64,000 nt of DNA. Source: Leuctra nigra (lineage: Eukaryota; Arthropoda; Insecta; Plecoptera; Leuctridae). Position 1 is the first letter of the stretch. Every line of letters starts with the position of its first letter. This document shows, piece by piece, positions 23,987 through 34,633 of this stretch. Below the pieces are notes generated by a model, which was not told the origin of the DNA, ran no database searches, and worked only from the letters and a program-made list of their open reading frames with translations. The stretch lies in the NCBI GenBank assembly GCA_934045905.1, contig OW203764.1, forward strand, positions 38,685,434 through 38,749,433, read 5' to 3'. A program made the translations under genes and the position numbers.

Positions 23987-24421
23987 CCCAGACTCAGGCA
24001 CGGCACCAGGGGTGGGCGCACGCCGACCTAAAATTGTCTACTACCCACCCTCTGTCTACCCAAAAATAATCGAAGATATTTTTATTATAGACTTTGAATT
24101 TTGATTTTTTGTTATAATTTAATGAAATAAGTAATCAATAACACAGATCGAATAAATTTCTAAAATTACACCGTATTCAAGTTGTAGGCTGTTAGTGTAA
24201 GCCTTATACTCCTATTTTATGTGCTATTTCAATCAAATTTGACACCAAAAGTAGAATTTTCAGCATCCCATAGTAAATTCGTTTCTATTGATTTTAAAAT
24301 CCGAAGTCGCCCATGCGGGGCATGTTTTTTTTACCTAACAACTACTTTCAATGGAAAAGTTATGTGCCCACCCTAAATAAATGTCTGCGGCTCACTTCCT
24401 GGCGCCGTCTCTGCCCAGAGT
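23987..24421. mobile_element. hAT-type MITE, 419 bp
   Basis: The element spans 23995-24413. The left end is CAGGCACGGCACCAGGGGTG; the right, complemented, is CAGAGACGGCGCCAGGAAGTG. The flanks CCCAGACT (23987-23994) and CCCAGAGT (24414-24421) match at 7 of 8 positions. The interior has a single CATGCGGGGCATG block. No coding capacity. Confidence 0.75.
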
Positions 24422-25948
24422 TCATCGACACAAACGCCTCTTCATGATCTTGAAATGGGATACCCTGGTTTTCACGCAGTTATTCAATCATTCTTGTTCA
24501 GCTAATGATGGCTATCGTTTTGTCATAGTTTAGACAAAAATGATCATTGTTATTTCTAAGAATGGGTCAGATTATTTAATTTTTCTCTTATTTTAAATAC
24601 TGAATTTGAATTATGAATTTGAAAACCTTCAAAAACAAATAACAGTTTTTAATCATCTTGGTTCAAAATACAACTATTCCATCTCATTCCCTCATTTATT
24701 CCCTCATTCGCTTAGTAATAATATTTCCCTTAATATTCCAACTTTCAAATATAATATAATAGTTAGTATCTTAAAGCATTTCATTTTTTTTTACTATGTA
24801 ATTACTGCTAAAACCCAGAAACAGTTTTTCGTGATTATCTCAGAATATACAAAAGTGCAATAGTTGCGTTTTGATACGAATCCCCTTAGTCAACAACTAT
24901 TCTCATCCAACAAAACTCATCCTTTGTGTCCGAGAGAGGTTCGCGAACTTAATAATTGTTTTTCAGTTGAAAAGGCGACAGGCAACTTCATTAGCAACAT
25001 GAGAAATTAAATGTAATTTGTATGCTTTACGTATAGCTCTCCAGGAAACCGCACAAAACTATGAAATTTCAGATACGATTGAGACCAAACCCGTTAACTA
25101 ATTGATATCAAATTTTAATCATGATTAGATACAAGACAAACGTAGGGTTATCAATTGGCACATTTTGAAAATTAAGTTTTATACGGCGCCCAGCGAGACA
25201 ATAAAATAGACAATTTTTCATCAAAAATCAATTAATTATTTCTAATTAGCAAAAAAATTAAAAGTCTACCAAGTGATAACCCAAAGTTTGTATTTTATCT
25301 AATAATGATTAAAATTCAAATAATTTCGTAACCCCATTTCGTCTCCAATCGTATCCAAAAAATGTGCCTGCAACAAGCGGTAAAATCGCTCGCGATTGCA
25401 GCACCTTCAAGCAAATATTGAATCACTCTCGCCATGCAAGATTACATTTTCTTATTGTGATTAAAATGATTGATTAATCATTTTCTTTGCCATTGGATAT
25501 GAATAAATTAAAACTTTATAATTACGTTTCTTACTCAAAGATGATTTTTTTTTTGGAGATGGATGGATTTTCATACATTGAACTGACTCTCTAATTCGGC
25601 TGATGTACCGGAAAGAAAAACACCTGTGGCACCATTGCGTTTAGCACGGTAATTAAAAGTATCTGCATTATATTTGAAATCAATGAAAACCTTTGCTTGA
25701 AAATCCTTTCGTTCCAGGATTATTGGCTATGAATAGCCCTCTGGTCTGATGAATGCCGAGATTAAATCAGCCAAACCGCACAATGATACTGAATCCCTGA
25801 GGCCACAATTGTTCTGCCAGACATTTCAAATGGGAGGAGAAATTATCAAAAATCAATAAAACAATTTCTAAATGAAATTAAAACTTCATGTTGACACCAA
25901 TGACACCAATTTCCATGCATAATTCAAAATGAAAGTTTGATAACTCCA
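24422..25948. other. AT-rich sequence without recognised genes
   Basis: No element ends, exons or RNA genes recognised in about 1.5 kb. Confidence 0.4.
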
Positions 25949-26076
25949 GATCCCAGTAAACACATCATGCTGGCTAGATGAAGGCACGGTGATGGGCCAG
26001 TACCGGCCACTTTGGCAAGGTGCTGGCCACGAACAAGATGGTGCATTCAAAGATCATGCTGGCCAACATCAATGAA

Positions 26077-26150
26077 GCCGGTACTGGCCCAGTGCTGGCT
26101 GGCCTGCACGCGGCCACATGCAGGCCAGCCAGCACTGGGCCAGTACCGGC
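26077..26150. repeat. Perfect 31-bp-stem hairpin
   Basis: 26077-26107 is the exact reverse complement of 26120-26150, with a 12-base loop ACGCGGCCACAT. The stem contains GGCCCAGTGCTGGCTGGCC. Confidence 0.9.
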
Positions 26151-26624
26151 TGGCCAGCACGCGGCCGGCAACAAGTAGCTTACATTGTGCTTGCGCACCT
26201 ATACAGTTATAGCCTCTAGTAAGCGGATTGTTTTTTTATCGACAGTTATTTTTAAAATCAAAATAATATAATTAAATCCGCATTCTCGAGTATGTTCTTA
26301 ACGACAGCAGATCCGCTATAATAATTTTTTCCTTCTAAATCTTATTCGTTATTTAATTATTAATCTCAAAATAGAAAAAAGTATGTTTTTCATTCGAATT
26401 CAGATTTTACATATCAAATGATACGAATGGATTCGATATTTCAAGCACAAATACCTACGCACGTGCCGTCGCAGGTAATGCATTGATTTTTCCGTGTGCA
26501 TTTACAAATTAACAAGAACACGTATAATAATGTATCTGTAGTGGTACAAATATTTTCAGTTTCCTGATACATTTGAGTCCATTCATCCCTCTGTCACTAT
26601 TAGACACTCTGCGCTCCAAACCCT

Positions 26625-26720
26625 CAGCTGTCGCCGTGGTCGAGTGGGTACAGCGTCTGCCTTCTACCCAGTTTGCTTGTCGCTGTTTCGAGTTCGATTC
26701 CACATCCAGTCATAACTAAC
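26625..26720 (+). mobile_element. tRNA-like SINE head
   Basis: The A-box-like GTGGTCGAGTGGGTACAGCG and the B box GAGTTCGATTCC are about 40 bp apart. The intervening sequence does not give a convincing tRNA cloverleaf, and AT-rich SINE-like tail sequence follows. Family membership is not established. Confidence 0.5.
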
Positions 26721-27230
26721 CGATTTGCGTTTAATTTCAGAATAAAATCAACATTGTGATAATGACTGGAAATATGTCGTCAGAATTTAATTACGATAAA
26801 AACTCGCTTAGTTATCACCCATTTTAGTTTTATTTTTAATATTTGAATTCAAAATAACCGTTTATTTGGTTCCTGGTGGCCCCTGGTGGATAATAGTGGA
26901 AATGAGTTCAGGTTGGGTTCGGGCCACATGCTGGCTTCGTTCAAGCTAGGTTCTGGCCAGAGGCTGGCGTCGTCAAGGCGCGATGCAGGCAAGGTGCTGG
27001 CCATACGGCACAATGCTGGCTACTTGCTGGCTGCGTGAAGGCCAAGACTCTGGCAAGGTGAAGGCTGAGTGCTGGCCAGCCGGTACAGGCAACGTTCTGG
27101 CCAAAGCGACACATTTTTACTGGGCCGGTACCGGCCACGGCTTTTGGCCGGTACCGGGCCAGTACTGGCCAGAGCAATTGGCCGGTACCGGCAGCATGCT
27201 GGCAGCACTTTGGGTGTTTACTGGGATAAC

Positions 27231-28000
27231 TATATCGGGACTGTTTGATAACTATAGCTTTTGCATAATACGGGGAAATTCATTGCATTTTAAATAGATT
27301 GAATTGGATAGATTTATGTTAATTCGTTGATGTTACATGTGGGTTTAAAATAGTTTTCACTCACAAAAAAAATTATTGAATTTCTTTCGTCAGTCGCGCA
27401 GGGTGTATGAGTTAAGCATAGAAAACGCTTCCAAGACTCATGGCAATTTATCATTGTTTTCTTTGTTAGTTCTTATTTTTGTAAGCATAGCCCAGACCAT
27501 TTTGATTAAACAATCAATCTGACATGTTGACTTCAATGTCGTTTTTTTTAAATCCTCAGATTGGTCGAAAATTAAAAAAAAAAAAAAAAAGAAAATCGAT
27601 TAAGAACTTCTAGAGTAATTTACAGTTCAATCTTATTTTGAAATATTAGTGAAATTTGCTTTATCGAGAAGGAATTTTGGACTGCACCTGATGTTTCTTC
27701 ACAGTTGTTTTCTAGAGCAACATCCTTCACACAGCATTAGTAGAGACGCATGAAAATGGTGTTTTGAAAATCAGAATGTCGGTGTACTGGGTTCTAATAT
27801 TGGGTTGGGTAATTTCTTACTGCTTACAGCATTCCAAGCTCCTCTTTAACTTAAATTACAGATAGACTTGCTGAAGTTGGCTTCCAACATGTAGGAGCCA
27901 ATGCTACAATTCTCACAGGTTCACGACACCACTAAATGACCATTGATCAAGCAGTGTTCTTTTTCAAATTATGTAAAAATATATATTTTTTTAATTTTTT
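27231..28000. other. No recognised gene; weak Helentron-like fragment
   Basis: About 27490-27600 shows faint similarity to internal parts of the Helentron-like family (TCAGATTGGTCGAAAATT). The rest is unremarkable. Confidence 0.3.
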
Positions 28001-28208
28001 ATTTAAAGCACTGGATTTCGGTGCCAATTTCGCGTTTTTAACCAATTTCTTCAAATAGTGGTGAATTGAAAAAAAAATCGCGTTATTTCGTGATTTAATT
28101 TTTGCATATTTGCTATCAGCATGCAAAATATTGTTCAGAAAAAAGGGAAAAAACCACCTTTAAAATTTTCGCGATTTCGCGCCTCACGAAATTAATAGGT
28201 CTTTAAGC
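28001..28208. mobile_element. Possible MITE with TTTCGCG-type inverted ends
   Basis: The left end TTTAAAGCACTGGATTTCGG and the complemented right end (TTAAAGACCTATTAATTTCG) align imperfectly. Both are followed by AAATCGCG-like sequence. Confidence 0.35.
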
Positions 28209-28489
28209 ATTAGGTAATTACATGCGATCCAAAGGCTGGCTTATCAACGCGACGCCGAGAATGTTTAGAGTTCGCTGGCTGTGACACTAGCAATGCATAC
28301 GCGACTGGTTCTCCACAGAAAATCGGTCATCTGTGCTCCGTGAGTCCGTCAGGTTAGTGAGAGGTCGGCAGGATAGTTTTCTCTTCATACCATCCGACTC
28401 AGTCGCAACATTATTTTAAATTTATTTATTAATTTTCAATTACGAACAGTGCATTTGCTGGCAGTAAGAATAGGATGTAATATTATCTC

Positions 28490-28605
28490 AAAGATTCGAT
28501 TCATATTATTGATAATATTTAGTTTTGATAAAAGTTGAGATAATTTCTTCGGAAAAAGATGTTTCTAAACTAAATTGTGTATCAACCATCGACCACTAAT
28601 TCATT
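28490..28605. repeat. Dispersed repeat shared with 30165-30285
   Basis: GTTGAGATAATTTCTTC, TTCTAAACTAAATTGTGT and TCAACCATCGAC occur in the same order and spacing at both loci, with a few substitutions. Confidence 0.65.
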
Positions 28606-28872
28606 AACCATACTTTTGTCTACTTAAAATATGTTAAAGAAAATGCAAACAAGAAAATGTATTTCATTTTTGTAGAAGCTTTAGCAGCATAACATTTTTT
28701 CGAGCAATTTAATTAAAGGATAAAACCCTGTGAGAAAAGTCACTTTAGACACGATGCCGTCATTGGACATCGGACTTGCCCTGCTCAGCAAGTCACCCCG
28801 TCCTGCTGGCACCGCCGCTCAATTGTCCGCGACCACTTATTTGGAAGTCCTTATTCGTGGCTAACCTACTTC
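28606..28872. other. Short GC-richer open frame, no recognised gene
   Basis: A 36-codon plus-strand frame (28754-28864, beginning MPSLDIGLALLSKSP) stands out by GC content. It has no clear splice context and I do not recognise it. Confidence 0.2.
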
Positions 28873-28971
28873 ATCATGTAAAATGACAACTTTCTTGTCG
28901 CGTGACAATCTTCTAATCTCAATTGATAAGAAGCTTGTCACAGTGACAAGAAAGTTGTCATTTTACGTGAT
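28873..28971. mobile_element. 99-bp foldback MITE
   Basis: The left arm ATCATGTAAAATGACAAC continues with TTTCTTGTC. The right arm, complemented, is ATCACGTAAAATGACAAC with the same continuation. The arms are about 40 bp with few mismatches and the element is almost entirely hairpin. Confidence 0.7.
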
Positions 28972-29074
28972 CGCACCCCTGTAGGCCGTTCCCCTATCCG
29001 CAACCCGGGGACGCGCTCGGAAGCCCAGAGCAAGGCAGAGGTTCGCATTCCCTCACAGAGAAAAAAAATCAACA

Positions 29075-29500
29075 AAAAAAGATCCATCCATCATATAAAA
29101 TACCCTAAACACTCAATTAGATACAATACAAATTAACAAATACATACAAAAATACCATCCCGGCCCGCCTCAACAAAAATATCAATTCATTAGGTATATA
29201 AAATACTCTTAAAAACATATCACTCAATAAGGTACAATACAATTAATAAATATATAAAAAATACCATCCCGGCCCGCCTCAACAAAAAAAACAATTCGTC
29301 ATATAAATTACGCTTAAAAACATATAAACACTCAATAAGGTACAATACAATTAACAAATACATACAAAATATCATCCCGGCCCGCTTCAACAACAAAAAA
29401 AATTAATTAATCATATAAAATACACTTAAAAACATATAAACACTCAATAAGGTACAAAACAATATCAAATACATCTAAAAGATCATCTCACCCGCGTACT
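29075..29500. repeat. ~109-bp tandem repeat, four copies
   Basis: CCATCCCGGCCCGCCTCAACA or a variant recurs near 29155, 29264, 29372 and 29483 (spacings 109, 108 and 111), with AT-rich CACTCAATAAGGTACAATACA between. The last copy is degenerate. Confidence 0.8.
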
Positions 29501-30015
29501 CTTGCTTTTTATTGTCCCTCCTCACAACCATCAATAATTCAATCAAACTCTTCTATAATCTTCTGATACGTCTTCTTCCTAAGCGCTGCATCTTCTGACT
29601 GACTCTCTTGGAAATGTATTTAGTTGTTGCAATATCTACGCGACGAATGGATAATTTAATAATGTTAATCATGGTAACAATATAGCAAATAGTAGTAATT
29701 AACTGCGGACAATTGTTGGTATGTATTTAATACAATGGGTACCAGAGTGTGATGTTGCATTTTATCGGCTATTGTTGAAATACAAAACGAGTATCTTTTT
29801 TAGTATGGGCATGTAGGTATACCACCATACATGATAGGTTATCCTCTGATAAGGGTGGAATCCCTCTCCCCCAACACTGCGGAACTTTGTAGACAACAAG
29901 GTTCGTATTTTGAAGTAAACATTCTCTTGTCTGCACTTTGGCAGTTGGCACCTGGTGGGTGTTTAAGGCGTAGAAAGCGAAAGTCTTTGACTTTATTGAG
30001 TAGGTATTTAATTAA
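29501..30015. other. No recognised gene
   Basis: Contains only short frames. No element ends are recognised. Confidence 0.4.
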
Positions 30016-30130
30016 CTAGGAAAACGATCAGTGAAACGCGTTGATGAGCGAGCACAGACACGCAACATCCCCAGCCAAACACGATAGTACACGATACGAC
30101 ACGATACGATTTTCTTTTCAACTTTCCAGC
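30016..30130 (-). mobile_element. Helentron-like 3' end fragment
   Basis: CTAGGAAAACGATCAGTG followed by GTTGATGAGCGAGCAC, then a CACGATACGACACGATACG stretch like that at 57740-57770. It is truncated inward. Confidence 0.6.
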
Positions 30131-30164
30131 CACTAATGGGTAGCTTGTAGCCCAAGTGCATTAT

Positions 30165-30285
30165 CATACGAGATATATTATTGACGATAATTTCTGGTAT
30201 CGCAAGTTGAGATAATTTCTTCAGCAAAAGATGGTTCTAAACTAAATTGTGTCTCAACCATCGACATCTAATGGATAGCGAGTAA
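30165..30285. repeat. Dispersed repeat shared with 28490-28605
   Basis: Second copy of the GTTGAGATAATTTCTTC repeat, directly next to the Helentron-like end at 30016-30130. Confidence 0.65.
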
Positions 30286-31599
30286 CCCAAGTTGAAGTGC
30301 AAGAGCCCAAGAGCATTATAATTCATGTTAATGAAGACAAGTAGCCTTCATCATTACACGAATGGATTGGATTGGGGTTTGGTGTTTAAATAGAACATTT
30401 TGCAACACTCTAATTGATTGCATTTCCACACAACCATGTTAGGCCTCGGGGTTTGTCCAAGCATAGCCGAGTGTGCTTATTATTCAGAGCACACGAGTTA
30501 TTATTTACCTGCAAAATCTACTTGGTAGTCGGGAAAGAATAGCACGCTGTCGTTTTATAACGCTGTCGTTTTATAACGTATATAAATGTGTATCTGCGTA
30601 TATCGAAATGTTCTTTTTTTACTTTTTAGAATTAATATTATCATGTTCTGAAGTGGTCAATTAAAAATTTAAAGCAAATAAGATCTTTTTGAATTTTTAA
30701 TAATGTTATCGCTCAATTTAAACTTATTCCGAAAGAACGTCGACAGCTCTTTCTCTTCATCTCTGTGCAATGCTCAAGTGAAGAACATTGTTTTTCGGCC
30801 GATACGTACACTTGAACGGTATTTGGACTAAACGGATTGTCTGCTGGTCCAGGTTCCTTGATAATCAATCCTAGTGTTGTTATGAATTAAATCAGATAGT
30901 TAGTCAAAACTACTCGAGTTAGTCAACAATCATAGACTTCATCGGATGATGGATGCCAACAAATCCATATCAGACAATCGATATATCTTTAGAATACCGA
31001 GTTTACTTTGGCAAGTGTAGGTATACGTGATCTTTTACACTCAGGCCGCTTCCACAAGAGACAACTACAGTTGCCAGTTGGAAAACGATCGTCTTGACTC
31101 AACAAAGTCAAGTAACATTCAACTAAATATCCGAGATAGCAGTTGATGTGTTATCGTATGTATCAAAGTTGAATCACGGAGACGTAAATCATTTCAAAAT
31201 GATCAATTCACGTTCGTTTAAATGTTCCGGATCGTCAAGTAAATCCATATGCAAGCTTAGGACAGAAATATACAATTTAATTCTGCAACTTCCTTCCTGA
31301 TTCAGACAAACTTGGAATGCAATGAATTTACAACATCTTCTGCTTCACATTCGCTTATCAGAGCCGACACGTATCACTTATGGTAATATTTTGATTGCAG
31401 ATACGTTTCTTTTTTAAAGCACGATACTTTTCGTGCTTTAAAAAATATTTTTCTGTGAGAGCCATACGTAAATGAAACTGATTTTTGAAGAGATGACAGG
31501 AGTATTTAGTTACATTACAATACGATAAGATTAGATTAATGTTTAAAGGTAACTCGACAAAAAGGTACATCATCATAATACAAATTGGTTTCATATAAA
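30286..31599. other. AT-rich sequence without recognised genes
   Basis: A direct duplication of about 18 bp containing CGCTGTCGTTTTATAACG is visible near 30547-30580. A small hairpin, AAAGCACG with CGTGCTTT, lies near 31417-31440. No exon recognised. Confidence 0.35.
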
Positions 31600-31830
31600 G
31601 GGAGGTCATGGGAGGGGTCAACGGAGACTCCGTTCGGGGGGGGGGGGTCCGGTACGGGTGGGATCCAGAATGGGAACGGATCAGGGTTGAGGGGGAGCGG
31701 GGGGCAATTGGGACCCCGATTCAGGGGGATGTGCACTTCGGATGTCTATGGTCACCTCGAGGGGAAGGCCGGCCCGAAGGGACCAGATCTCTTAGTTGGG
31801 ACCAACACTAAATGAGGGTTGGCCCCTAAA
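31600..31830. repeat. G-rich block with a G homopolymer
   Basis: Positions 31620-31740 are strongly G-rich on the plus strand (GGGGGGGGG near 31637; also GGGGAGCGGGGGGC). A short palindrome, ACGGAGACTCCGT, precedes the run. Open frames across it are compositional. Confidence 0.5.
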
Positions 31831-32456
31831 GCCTCTTCACTTTGCCAAGGTGTCAGTCCATTGGTGAGGAATACGTTAATGACAACAACACTACTCTGAA
31901 ACTGCTGCCAGTGCCAGGGAAGTTACAACTGCGAATCGATTGAGGCAAGAATAACTTTCAACATATTGTTGTGATTTCAACTTCCAAGTTTCTTGATCTC
32001 CCTTCAAAAACACGACTAGATCCAGTTTTGGGACCCAATAATATCAATCACCACAGGACGATGATATCCAGAGTTGAACAGTAGCTGACTTATTCGTATC
32101 CTGTGTTGAAAACAGTCCAGCGGCTACGAAAATGTTGCAAATTATTATTTATGTGAAAGTTGCTGCTCTTTAATAGGCATTGGAAATGGCAAGGAAGACA
32201 ATCTAACCAAATACGTCAAAGGAGCAGTGCATACGTGAAAGCTCATGTGACATTAGTAGACGTGAAACATTTCAGATCGATTGGTTGACCGGTGTGACCT
32301 AACAGTGCAGGCAAAAACACAAACAGACAAATAAAAGCACACGGAGAAAGAGCCAAAAGAGTATGTGCTGACATTCGCTAACGTTCGACATTTATTTTTT
32401 TCTCAATGAGAACTGGTCAAATGTTGTGGATTAATTTAGGGATATACCTCTAAAAA
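31831..32456 (-). other. Mostly unique; Helentron-like 5' end fragment at 32272-32385
   Basis: CAGATCGATTGGTTGACC, CAGTGCAGGCAAAAACAC and a degenerate GACATTCGCTAACGTTCGACA mark a decayed family end. Nothing else recognised. Confidence 0.4.
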
Positions 32457-33349
32457 CTTGGAAAACGCTCTGAGTAACGCGTTGATGAGCGAGCACGGAT
32501 ACGGCGCAATACCTCGAACCGAAATTCTGTTTATCGAAAATGTCCTTAAAAGCCAATAATTCTTGAATTTCGTCACAGACTTGTATGAAAATTTCCAACA
32601 ATTCCTAAAATATTGGTCCCAATAACCACGCAAAGTTTTAAGTTGATCGATTGAACCTTTATGATTGAACGATTCCTTGTTAATTAACAAAAATCACAGG
32701 ATCTCGTTCATAAAATATTTAAACGGTCATATCAGTTTCATAATAATATACGTTTGAAAGTTTCTGCTCTAACAACCTTGAAGTGAAGATCCGAAGATGC
32801 CGTGAAATGTGAAATTCGAGAAATATGACAGCCAACACGCAAAATATCCGTAAACTGTCAATAACTGTTGAATTTAAACACAGTTTAGTCTGAAAATTGT
32901 CAAAAATACATATAATGTTGGACTCGATGACCTTGCAAATTTTTAAGTTGATCGGTCAAACGGTTCTGGTTTAAATTTAAAAAAGCACATGAAATATTTT
33001 TTTAAATTTTAACCAATGGGACGATTTGGCTGAAAATTTGTAAAATAAGAGACAATGTTGGTCTTAATGACCATGCAAAATATAAGGTTGATCACATTTG
33101 TCGAAGACCATTTTCATTTTTCAGCCTATCAGGAGATGTTTATTTAAATTTTAACCAATTGATAGATTTCAAAAAAAAATTGGGACAGCAAACAGAGAAG
33201 GTTGTCTCTACATGTGTGCAAAATTTCAGATCGATCGGTGAAACGGCGCGACTTCTATTGCTCCAGATAGCAGCCAAAATATACACACAAAAAAAAACAG
33301 AGGTCCGTGTCAAAAGAGTCAAAAGGAGACGCTCGCTTCGCTCGCTCAA
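32457..33349 (-). mobile_element. Helentron-like non-autonomous element, near full length
   Basis: About 893 bp from CTTGGAAAACGCTCTGAG, with GTTGATGAGCGAGCAC inside, to GCTCGCTTCGCTCGCTCAA. The terminal CTAG has become CTTG. Confidence 0.7.
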
Positions 33350-33373
33350 AAACCCCTATTGAAATGCACAAAT

Positions 33374-33525
33374 GACGCAGACGGACGACGCGGACGGACG
33401 ACGGAGACGGATACGATGTTTAGGTATGACATATTCACTCTGGCTGTTCACAATCGGACGCGGACGGACGACGACTTTAACATTGTATCCGTCTCCGTCG
33501 TCCGTCCGCGTCGTCCGTCCGCGTC
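33374..33525. repeat. Foldback of GGACGGACGAC arms
   Basis: 33374-33414 and 33485-33525 are 41-bp inverted arms made of GACGGACGACG units with a single difference (GACGCAGACGG against GACGCGGACGG), separated by about 70 bp. This is probably a small foldback transposon wedged between two Helentron-like copies. Confidence 0.8.
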
Positions 33526-33724
33526 GGCACTTGTAGGTGGGTACATTCAGCTTGTGCGGTTTGTGTGTAAGTGTTGCCATTTGAGAGTTAGTACTTACTT
33601 GTTTCAAATAGTGAATCTTTCGGATATAGGTATAATTGCATTGCATTTCAATTTAACTGTGAATTATACTGGAATTAAGTTTCATTCAATCAAACATTTT
33701 TACTCATAAGAATAAAGTAAATTA

Positions 33725-34633
33725 CTAGGAAAACGCTCTGTGTAACGCGTTGATGAGCGAGCACGGATACACGCAACACCTCGAACCGAAATTATGTCTA
33801 TCGAATGTCATTAAAAGCCAATAATTCTTTAGTTTCGTCACATACTTGTATAAAAATCTCCAAAATCTCTAAAAATATTGGTGCCAATCCTTGCTAAGTT
33901 TTAAGTTGATCGATTAAACCTTTATGATTGAACGGTTCCTTGTTAATTTTCAAAAATCACAGGATCTCGTTCAAAAAATTTACCTGGGACCACCCATATG
34001 ATATGATATGTAGTGTGTGTACACAATATCAGATCAATCTGTTGAACGGTCATTATTAGTTTCATATCGTTTAAAACTTTCTGCTCTAACTACCTTGCCT
34101 TGAACTGTAGATTCGAAGTCGCCGTGAATTTGACAGCCAACACGCAAAATGTCCCTAAAATTACAAAAACTTTTGAAAATAACGACAGATTAGAGTGAAA
34201 ATTGGCAAAAATACTTTAAATGTTCGTACCAATGACCATGCGAAGTTTTTAGTTGGTCGGTCAATCGGTTCCAGTTTAAATTTCAAAAATCACAGGAAAA
34301 ATGGTTTCAAATTTGAACCAATTGGAGGATTTGGCTGAAATTTTTTTTTATTGGGTACAATGTTGGTTGCAATGACTTTCTATAATTTCAAATTGATCGA
34401 ACCAACCAATCGAAAGATAATTTTTATAAAATTTGAACCAATCACAGGATCCCGTTCAGAAAAGATCCCAGGGATCGCATAGATTACGTTAGTATGTGTA
34501 CAAAATTTCAGATCGATTGGTTGTGCGGTTTGACCTGGGCAGTGCAGGCAAAAAAAACAAAAAAAACAAAAAAAAAAACACACAGAGAAAGTGCCATAAG
34601 AGTACCGTGGTGACGCTCGCTACGCTCGCTCAA
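33725..34633 (-). mobile_element. Helentron-like non-autonomous element, reference-quality copy
   Basis: 909 bp, with CTAGGAAAACGCTCTGTG at the 3' end (lower coordinate) and CTACGCTCGCTCAA at the 5' end. On the minus strand the 5' terminus TTGAGCGAGCG has its complement CGCTCGCTCA repeated as GCTCGCTCA about 30 bp inside the 3' end. It is followed by the AACGC/GCGTT hairpin and TTTTCCTAG. An A-rich (plus strand) microsatellite lies near 34550-34580. Confidence 0.75.

Larger units (their letters stand above)
25949..27230. mobile_element. TGCTGGC-rich repeat bounded by inverted CCCAGTAAACAC
   Basis: CCCAGTAAACAC occurs at about 25951 and its complement GTGTTTACTGGG ends near 27228. Both flanking blocks (about 25965-26170 and 26880-27210) are dense in TGCTGGCC, GGCCGGTACCGGCC and similar GC-rich motifs; the middle is AT-rich and carries a SINE-like head. 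It may be one element or two related partial copies. No coding capacity is evident. Confidence 0.5.

Noticed and set aside
26640..26705. Functional tRNA gene
   Set aside because: Only the two promoter boxes are convincing; acceptor and anticodon stems are not.
31536..31815. Proline- and glycine-rich frames
   Set aside because: Products of a G-rich block with a homopolymer; compositional, not coding.
33159..34583. Frames repeatedly reading NFRSIGET or PIDLKFCTHTNVIYA
   Set aside because: They recur because the same non-coding repeat family occurs many times; they carry no domain and are broken in other copies.
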